Origin: Sindora glabra
Lineage: Eukaryota; Streptophyta; Magnoliopsida; Fabales; Fabaceae
Reading direction: 5' to 3'
Assembly: GCA_020226215.1 (NCBI GenBank)
Contig: CM035232.1
Coordinates: forward strand, 50,344,179-50,408,178
Length of the DNA stretch: 64,000 nt
The position numbers and the translations under genes are program-made. The stretch's first letter is position 1. The number at the start of each line of letters is the position of its first letter. Positions 55,672 through 64,000 of this stretch are shown piece after piece. The notes beneath the pieces are model-generated. The model saw only the letters and a program-made list of their open reading frames with translations. It made no database searches and was not told the origin of the DNA.

Positions 55672-56089
55672 CACTACACCAAAAACATTTTCTATCGGCA
55701 ATTTAACGGCAATTATATAAAGGCCACTATTTGATGTACTTTATTTAACTGTTTGCGGCAAATAGAAATTTGCCATTATAATTATAGCATTTAGTGGCAA
55801 TTAACACTAATTGCTAGTAAAAAGTAAAAAATTATAATTGAGCTATTCTTTCACTTTACAGAATTCTCTTGGTGCGAAACAGAAGTGGGAAACCCAGCTT
55901 TCTTCAATATTCCTTTATCGCGCAAACAGAGGACTTCAGCATTTGTCTCCTAGAATGACTTCAACCAGCACACATAGGAAACCCTTTGACTGAGCCACTG
56001 TTTGGAGACATTTGTACGGCCATTCTCTGGTCTTTTCTTTTAAAGTTTTTCATTAATAGAAAATGGACTGTTAATCCCCAAGGGCAGTT

Positions 56090-56225
56090 TACAAAGAGTG
56101 AGGAGTTTCGCCTTTTCGTCGCCATTCACTGGGGTTCTTTCAAGCCTGAATGGTAGAACAAAGAGTTGGGAGTTTCGGCTTTTTGTCGCCACTTGCTAGG
56201 GTTCTTTCAAGCCTGAAGAACAGAG
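56090..56225 (+). repeat. Two-copy direct repeat in the CACTA-4 leader, about 66 bp
   Basis: GAGTTTCGCCTTTTCGTCGC and GAGTTTCGGCTTTTTGTCGC start two copies that both continue to GGGTTCTTTCAAGCCTGAA. The stretch is GC-richer than its surroundings and could be transcribed 5' leader. A donor-like G|GTATGT at 56242-56247 and an acceptor TTTTAG at 58679-58684 would define a 2.4 kb leader intron ending ten bases before the transposase ATG. Confidence 0.65.
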
Positions 56226-58693
56226 CAAAGGTTCACCGTCTGGTATGTGAAGTTAATTTTGTTTTATTTTTGCATTTTTTTTGTTAAAATTCAAAGTTGT
56301 GGGTATTTGGATTTTTGTTTGAAACAACGACTTCACTGAAATTTATATCTCCTGTGGGTATTTAGGTTTCTATGTTAGAGTTTCTAGGCAATGGCTGTTA
56401 AAACAAATCTGGGTTTGGTGGAATTTTGGACGAAGTAACAAGGAAGGGAGTTATGTTCTGGTTGGCTGTTAAAAAATTCAAAGTTCTGGTTGATTTGAAG
56501 GTTACAACATTTTCAATTGGACTATTTCTATCATATTGACCATTCATTGCTCGGAAGAGTCATTCTCACCTATTAAAATTTTAGAACATATCACACATAA
56601 AGAAGAGAGTTCTATTCTTTTTCAGTTCAAGTAAAAATATCTTCACGTGAAGATCCTACGGCATGAAATTCCTTACATAAAGTGAAAAATAGATAGTGAG
56701 CAATGAAGTTGTTTTTATTCTCCACTGTCTGACTTATAATAATTTATGAAAGTGAATTATTAGTTAACTAGTTTTGGAGAGCCTGTGCTTTTTAGTTTGC
56801 TTAAGTTAGAGTTTGTTTATGTTAGTTTGAAAAGAACAATGTCATTTAATAAGCTTGATCAATTAAAATAGTTAAAAGCCTTGATAAAAATCTAAAATCT
56901 TATTAAAATAGTTAAAAAAGTTTTATATGGATCTAATTTTGATATACTGGGATTATAGTAATTAGTTTGAACTATCCAAAAGTTCAACTATCCAAGTAAT
57001 GTATGAATTGCTTTCTTGCTCATGTAACTGAAGTAATTATCATCAATAAATTCTACTCAACTGTAGTTCAATATTATTGTTTGAGAGATAAAGAAGTTTA
57101 AGTTCAAGTTAATTTCAAGAAGCAGGAGTCATTCTAATGAGGTTGAATAGGTCAAAATTCATTAGTAGTTAATTGGCAGTAATTTCAAGCTGCTGCCAAA
57201 GGTTTTATGTTGGCCTATAAAGTCGAGTAATAATTTATTTAACAATAGTTTTAGATTCTGTTTGTATAGTCATATTAATTAGGATGGATTGTTTGAAATC
57301 AAACATTAGACAATTGTGTATGTATTAGTATTGAGGTTGACCTATTGAAATAGTTAAAACCATTAATGAAAAAAAAAATTGTTTGGAAAGCATACAAGTG
57401 TTCCATGTGATGTTAATTTTCGTATATACTAAGGCCTTAGCAATCAATTTGAACAGTTTAGAAGTTTTTTTGAACTGTGGTTTATATCATATTAATTAGG
57501 ATGAATTACTTGAAATTAAATATTAGAGAATTGTGCTCGTATCTATTATAAGATTGATTTGTTGAAGTAGTTAAAAGCATTGACGAAAAAACTAATCATA
57601 TGGAAAGCGCATGAGAATTTTATGTGATGTTAAAAGGTTTTATGGTGGTGTCTAAAAAAGTGGTTGTTTGAAAGTGAAATGAAGGAAAGACTGTCAACCT
57701 TTGAACAAGAGAGAGAGAGATAATATGGCATCTAAGCTTAGGGTTCCTTTTCTTCTGCAGCTAAAAGGGCGTTTTACTTAGCTTTCTACCATGTTATTTG
57801 ACACGTAATTTCTACAAATTATTATTAGCATTTATATATTATACAGTCAATTATTGATTGAGAATGTGTCAGATAATAAAATCAACTCATTGTTTTAATT
57901 AAAATAAATCTAATTAAGAATGTGTCAGATGATAAAATCAAATTAAATTGTTTTATATATGGATATATTTGAAGTAGGAGGGAGGTAATCTTCAACTTCT
58001 GAAAGTGTTGGACAGTGAGCCCTCTCATCCGTGCTAATTGCTATTGAGCAACGGCTCAGGTTGCAATTTCTGTATTATGATGTACAGAGAGTGGGAAAGA
58101 ATGGAAGCATTGCTTTCCTCTGGCTGCCTTTATTATCTTCACTTTCACTATCTTATGTGAAAAATACAGGTCCCACCATCTTCAAAAGATTAGGCTATTA
58201 GGCATTGAGATCCTTCATCCCTTCTGTTGAATTTAATAGCAATGTTTCCACTACAATAACTTATTTTAATTTTATTTAATATATAAAAGATAATTTATTT
58301 AATAATGATATTTTAGATGGATATATTATATTCAAATGGACAATAAATCTACAAAGGCTTGCAAACCTATCCAGACCAGACCTATTATAATAATGATACG
58401 GTCCCCAAAATTGTTCAGATATATCATTGTTAATTCGTTGGAATGAAATCTACCTATACAAAAGTTTTCAAAATACACTAAATCACCAATAGTCAATTTT
58501 TCAGGCACTGCCAATAGTTAATTATTATAAAAAAATGACAGGATATGTTCCATTTGTTCTATTATTCCTAAGAAGAGATAAACCATTTATTACATGTTTT
58601 GTATATGATTGATTGTGCTATTAATAGATGTTGATATTGTCATATTTTATATAACCTTTTATTTTGTATTTTTTTTCATTTTAGTTGAATAAC

Positions 58694-61600
58694 ATGGAAG
58701 GCCATAGCAACAGGGAGTGGATGAATTATGATAGATTTAGCAAAGAATATCTAGAAGGGGTAAAAGAGTTTATAACCCATGCTTTTAAAAATAAGAATGA
58801 TGGGGAGAAAATTTTGTGCCCTTGTCAACAATGTGTATTGCAATCTTTTGTTAATTGTGAAGAAGCATATGACCATTTGGTGGTATATGGTATTATTCCA
58901 TCATATGACACATGGTTTTGTCATGGGGAATCCATTGATGTGTCATCGCCAAGGCAAGAAAATATTAACCAAGAAGCTTGTAAAGGTGATGATATGATTG
59001 GAATGATACATGATGCTTTTAGGGGATTGCCTAAAGCCTTTGATATGGAATTTGATTCTAACAATGTAGTAGAACCAATGTTAGATGGAACTAATCCTTT
59101 GCCATCAGAAAATGATTGTCCAGAAGTTGAAAACCTACAAATATTGATGAAAGATGCAAATGAAGAATTATACCCGAGGTGCGAGAAATTCACTAAACTT
59201 TCTTTTTTGTTAGAACTTTATCATTTGAAAATTATGTTTGGATGGAGTAACGAATCCTTCAATTCTTTACTTGGGCTTTTAAAAGAAGCATTTCCCAAAG
59301 GCGAAAAGTTACCGAAGTCGATGCATGAAACAAAAAAAAATCATTTAGGGATTAGGTCTTAAGTATGAAAAAATCCATGCGTGCCCTAATGATTGTATGC
59401 TATTTGGAAAAGAAAGGGCCAAGGATGATGCATGTTCGATATGTGGGGCCTCTAGGTGGAAAGATGATGAGATTGACACTGAGGGTGGAACTACAACAAA
59501 CATAAGGAAGGGTAGAATTGCAGCAAAGGTTCTAAGGCATTTTCCTTTGGTACCAAGGTTGCAAAGATTATTTATGTCATCCAAAACTTCTAATCTTATG
59601 AGATGGCATGATAAAGAATGCAATAAAGATGCAAATTTGCGACACCCTACCGGCTCAGAAGCGTGGAAAACTTTTGATTTACATAACACAGATTTTGCTG
59701 AAGACCCCCGTAATGTTCGACTTGGACTAGCTAGTGATGGATTTAACCCTTATGGTACAATGCAAAGTGTTTACAGCACATGGCCAATGATTTTAATGCC
59801 ATATAATTTACCTCCATGGTTATGTATGAAGCAGTCATCTTTTATTCTTTCATTACTCATTCCAGGGCCAAAAGGACCTGGAAATAGCATTGATGTGTAC
59901 TTGGAACCTCTTATAGAAGAGTTAATAGAGTTGTGGGAAGTAGGGGTTGAAACTTATGATGCATCGACCAGTGAAACATTTCATATGCGAGCAACTATCA
60001 TGTGAACTATAAATGATTTTCCAGCATATGGTACTTTATCTGGGTGGAGTACTTATGGTCGGTTTGCATGTCCCATTTGTAATACAAACACATCTTCTAT
60101 TAGATCAAAACATGGCAAAAAGTTTTGTTATCTACGCCATCGGCGTTTCTTAAGGCAAGGACATAAATATAGGCTAGATGCAAAATCATTTGATGGAACC
60201 AAAGAATTAAGCCCTGCACCGCTTTCAACATCTGGATCAAGAGTTTTAGATTAACTTAAAGACATCAACTTTACTTTAGGTGGATATGCAAATGTTACTA
60301 GGGTTGAGGCTCATACATGGAGGAAGAAGAGCATTTTTTTTAGGCTTCCATATTAGGAATATAACTTGATGCGTCACAATCTTGATGTGATGCATATAGA
60401 GAAAAATGTATGTGATAACTTGATTTATACAATATTGAATATTGATAAAAAGTCGAAAGATAACCTAAGTGCTCGACTTGATTTAAAGGAGATGAATATT
60501 AGACCAGAGTTATGGCCCTAACAAAGAGCTCCTGGAAGAACATATCTTCCTCTAGCTTCTTTCAAATTATCCCCACATGAGAAAAAGATATTTTATGAAG
60601 TCTTAGTAAAAGTGAAATTCTCACAAGGCTATGCATCAAATGTTGCACGATGTATTCGCAAACACAAATTATCTGGACTAAAGACTCATGATTGTTATGT
60701 TCTGATGCAAGAACTTCTTCCTCTTGCAATACGCTCAACGTTGCCTGAAAAAGTGAGCACTATTTTAATTGAATTATGCACATTCTTTCGAATATTGTGT
60801 GGTAAATCTCTTCAAGTGAAGAAGTTAGAACTTCTTGAAGAAAGAAGTGTATTATTATTATGTCATCTAGAGAAAATATTCCCTCCATCATTTTTTACAA
60901 TCATGGTGCACTTAGTGATTCACTTGGCAAATGAAGCAAGACTTGCTGGGCCGGTGCATTATAGATGGATGTACCCAATTGAGAGGTAAGAAATATTTGA
61001 TTGAAGTAATTATATATATTTAATTTAACTCATAATCTCAATGTTAATTTAATTTTTACTAGGTACTTATCTACATTAAAATCATATGTTCATAATCGTG
61101 CACACCTAGAAGGTTCAATAGCAGAAGCATATATTGCAAATGAATGCTTAACATTTTGTGCACGTTACTTAGAAGGTGGTAAGTCAAGATCTTATTGGTC
61201 AAGAAGAGATGAAAACATTCAAGAATTTGAAGAGAATCAAGAAGGATGTCTCTATCCTTGTGTTAGGCAACCATGTGGCAAGATTGATGTCTTTATGTTA
61301 GATGATAAAACATGGTTACAAGCACATCGATACGTGTTGTTTAATTGTGAATCTGAGGTGGTTGAAACCTTAAAAAGGTGAGTGAAAAATATGAATGTTG
61401 ATGCTTAAATAATACATACATTCTATCTTAGTATTCTAACATGTTATGAATATGTAGTGAACATATTGCTGACATCAAAAGATTAAATCGTAAGCGTCGC
61501 TTTAGAGATCATGAGCTACAATCTATACATTTTGAAACATTTCATGATTGGTTCAAAGAATAAGTAAGTAGTTAGTTTTAACAAACATTATTTTATGATA

Positions 61601-62374
61601 ACAAAGCTTTGAATTCCACATATCTTTTAATCTATTTTTTTCTTCATTCTTTTTTGGTAAACAACTAGGTAAAGGAGATAGAATCTACATCTAATAGAGA
61701 AATCACTAATCATATTAGAGCCCTTGCTCAAGGTCCAAGCTATATTGTAAGGAGGTTCAAGGCTTTTGATGTAAATAATGGATATCGGTTTCGAACAAAA
61801 GATTCTAAGAAATCCATGGAGACAAAAAATAGTGGTGTCATGGTTATCTCAAACACTAGAAGCTATGCTAGTGTGAGTGATAATGCCCCAAAAGAAGGTT
61901 CTCTCATCTATTATGGACAATTGAATGATATAGTTGAACTAAATTACTATGAAAACTTTAAGATTGTTTTATTCAAATGTGACTGGGTTGATGTGACCAC
62001 TGGTAGAGGAGTCAAGAAAGATTCATTAGCGTTCACACTTGTTAATTTTTCACATTTGATACATACTGGCCATCGAATGAATGATGAGCCTTTTATATTT
62101 CCGCTAGAAGCCCAACAAGTGATATATGTTCAAAGATCCTAAGGATCATGAATGGTTTGTTCCAAGGCTCATTAAGCCAAGGGATATTTTTGACATGGGG
62201 GAAGAGAAGGATACACAAGTCGAGCCATCAATGGAAAATCAACCTAGTCACTCTAATCGGATGAACTGTACTTCATCAGTAGAACATGACAATCTTGATT
62301 GGTTAAGAAGTGATGTTGATGGCATAGAAATTGATCTCAACCAATATTCTACACATCCATCAAATGATTGTTAA
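58694..62374 (+). pseudogene. TNP2-like CACTA transposase, near-intact but interrupted
   Basis: It would cut and join the element's ends in the nucleus. It starts at ATG 58694 (MEGHSNREWMNYDRFSKEY), ten bases after a good acceptor. Order: Transpos_assoc domain to about residue 80 (CPCQQCV, GIIPSYDTWFCHGE); linker; Transposase_21 core (LIPGPKGPGNSIDVYLEPLI; ACPICNTNTSS); MHIEKNVCDN near 60390; DUF4218 (HLVIHLANEARLAGPVHYRW); DUF4216 from about 61890 (IVLFKCDWVDV; KDHEWFVP at 62139). Introns by GT/AG and frame: 60986-61062, 61378-61457 and 61564-61668. Breaks: a shift at the A run 59332-59340 with TAG at 59346; TGA 60003; TAA 60252; TAG 60354; TAA 60519; TAA 61561; and a one-base shift at 62132-62134. 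All domains are present and similarity is high, so inactivation looks recent. Confidence 0.9.
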
Positions 62375-62612
62375 TTTAACATTGATGCAAGTGGTATAGA
62401 GGATGACAATGATTAAGAGAGATAGGTAATTTTATATGTTTAATTTTTCATAGAAATTCATATTTATATATTTGATCATTCTTTTATTTTTTATTTAACG
62501 TGAGATATTTTTCTATCTCAAGTAACCATATATATATTGTTTTGTAGTTAGTTATTTTTTCTACTATAATGTCTAAAATTTAATTTGTGGTGAATAAGCA
62601 GTTTGTATCAGC

Positions 62613-62801
62613 ATGGCAAGAAGGACAAACTCTAAGTCTACTACTAAAGGACATATTGATAATGAAGTAAGGATACAGATGTTGCAACTGATTAATGCAA
62701 GCAACTCATCACAAGAGCAGCCATCTGATAATATTGAAGACATGAATTTAAATGATAGTACAGAAGATGAGCAAAGTGATGCAGAAAGTATTTCTTGGTA
62801 A
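62613..62801 (+). CDS. First exon of a second CACTA-4 gene (partial)
   Basis: ATG at 62613 follows an acceptor-like TATCAG. The 62-codon frame starts MARRTNSKSTTKG and becomes acidic and Ser/Asn-rich. It lies 240 bases after the transposase on the same strand, where En/Spm elements carry the gene for the DNA-binding TNP1/TNPA-type protein, and the basic start fits that group. A donor-like G|GTAATA at the TTGGTAATA end suggests the exon may splice on rather than stop at TAA 62799. No downstream exon was identified with confidence, and no domain proves the assignment. Confidence 0.45.
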   Translation: MARRTNSKSTTKGHIDNEVRIQMLQLINASNSSQEQPSDNIEDMNLNDSTEDEQSDAESISW

Positions 62802-64000
62802 TATTTATTTATTATTGCTTTAGTTTAGAAGGTTTATAGTCTAGATTATAAGGTACTGCCATTAACCATGAGCATTTTCAATGTAAGAGTATGTGTCAAG
62901 GTACCGCCCTTGTTTCTATAGCATTTTCTGACTGATCTTATTAACGATGCTCAAAACTTGTTTTATAGATGCTGGTATGGTAAACATTGTTGTAATGTCT
63001 ACGTACTGGCTTCCCTCTCACCATGTCCAGAACGTGGGAGTGTTGCTCTGCTTTTGTCATTTTGTCAATTTTCCATTCCTAGATTCTATGATGAACCCCA
63101 ATACACACTTTACACACTAAGTTATGCAACACACTGGTTATGAATTAAATGTCACATGATATATATCCATAATGAAAATCTTTCGTCAAATCCATGACAC
63201 TAACTTAAAATAATGAATTAATAACACCTGTTAGACAACTGTGCATAAATTGTTGGCTTTAGTGCCTTGACACATATTAGTGTTGGGAGATGACACATAT
63301 TCTTACATTGACACATATTACGTAAGAAAAGTGGAAAATAGCGTGAGAAGGAATTGGACACTTGTGATTAAGCCAAGCATGGGGAGTTAGGTTTTGTCTT
63401 GACTCTCCGAAACTTAAATTAGTATGAAAATAGTGAGATAGTAATGAAAATAGTAAAATAAAGTTAAATCATATAACTAGTGTAAAATAGTAAAATAAAG
63501 TTAAATTATATAATTTACAATCTTAACCCAATTTTGGTATAAACAAGTTGTAAAGAAATGGTTACTTCAAGCTTTAAAGAAACTGCAAAATTTGTGAGTA
63601 CGTGTAAAATATATAAAAAAGGAAAAGAGTCGTTCTCCTAACCTAAAAATTGTAAAGTCATTTTAAAAAGTGATTCATAAAAGATTATACAATATATTGA
63701 CAAATACTGCATAATTTTTTTTTATAATGAGAGTGATAAATTATATATATATATAAGGTTTTTATACTCAAACACATAACATGAAAGGATAAAAACTCTA
63801 TTTGAATGCTACTGCATCATTACAAATGTCTAAAATAAATTAACTATGTTCATGAAGACTCAATTTGGTCCTTGAAAAGTTTTTATTTTTATTTCAACCT
63901 AAAAACTTTCAATAGTAATTCAAAATGATTTTTCATCAAATATGGATGATTATAATAAGAAACTAACTTAATTAGTGTTTATTTCAGATGCACTTCAATT
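62802..64000. other. End of window, nothing clearly recognised
   Basis: Possibly still inside CACTA-4. A 61-codon frame at 62958 has no known domain. From 63170 on the sequence is AT-rich. A (TA) tract lies near 63742-63755. Confidence 0.4.

Larger units (their letters stand above)
55672..64000 (+). mobile_element. CACTA-4: left part of a CACTA transposon, runs off the window
   Basis: The left end is CACTACACCAAAAACATTTT, followed by short subterminal repeats (CGGCAATTTAACGGCAATTA, TTGCCATTATAATTATAGCA, TTTAGTGGCAATTAACACTA) in both orientations. A plus-strand TNP2 gene (58694-62374) and the start of a second gene (62613) follow in the usual En/Spm order. No matching inward CACTA end with a flanking ACG triplet was found before 64000, so the right end is taken to lie outside; the exact extent past about 62800 is unproven. 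Ends and subterminal words differ from CACTA-1, -2 and -3, so this is a third family in the window. Confidence 0.75.

Noticed and set aside
63270..63500. TAGTG words as the CACTA-4 right end
   Set aside because: They are not preceded by the complement of the left end and not followed by ACG.

Overview
The window is strongly AT-rich, gene-poor nuclear DNA from a plant, most likely a woody or other eudicot. The species cannot be fixed from the sequence. The plant assignment rests on CACTA (En/Spm) elements with TNP2-like transposases, Tnt1-like Ty1/Copia retrotransposons with plant initiator-Met primer sites, hAT-type MITEs, and one spliceless proline-rich cell-wall protein gene. No tRNA, rRNA, CRISPR array or bacterial-type operon was seen.

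Layout. 1-2360: decayed minus-strand Copia element (integrase start, protease, gag, primer site, 5' LTR). 5438-6182: probable older LTR. 8611-12349: a 3.2 kb non-autonomous CACTA (CACTA-1) whose left terminus lies in a tandem duplication. 16512-18521: a second, unrelated non-autonomous CACTA (CACTA-3) with a TGT target duplication. 19235-35418: a 16.2 kb CACTA (CACTA-2) with ATT target duplication. It carries a broken minus-strand TNP2 transposase, a four-copy array of about 400 bp, and a complete nested 5.47 kb Copia element (28879-34350, AATAA target duplication, 480 bp LTRs). 37115-37600: LTR fragment. 38301-38870: 285 bp tandem duplication. 39325-40467: 1.1 kb MITE-like element. 41529-42874: solo LTR with CTCTT target duplication. 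45008-45114: compound (TAA)n(CAA)n microsatellite. 46078-46504: hAT-type MITE. 50658-51053: the only convincing host gene, a secreted proline-rich protein on the minus strand. 55672 to the window end: left part of a fourth CACTA (CACTA-4), with a plus-strand TNP2 gene that is nearly intact but carries several stops and two frameshifts.

How the parts relate. CACTA-1 and CACTA-2 share both ends and the same ATT target triplet, so CACTA-1 is an internal-deletion relative. CACTA-2 was in place before the Copia element jumped into it. Neither CACTA-2 nor CACTA-4 encodes an intact transposase as read here, so any mobility would need a copy elsewhere. No clearly undescribed biological system was found. 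The most interesting material is the nested structure, the palindromic subterminal repeats, the repeat arrays inside the transposons, and a near-intact transposase whose stops mostly look like C-to-T or G-to-A changes.
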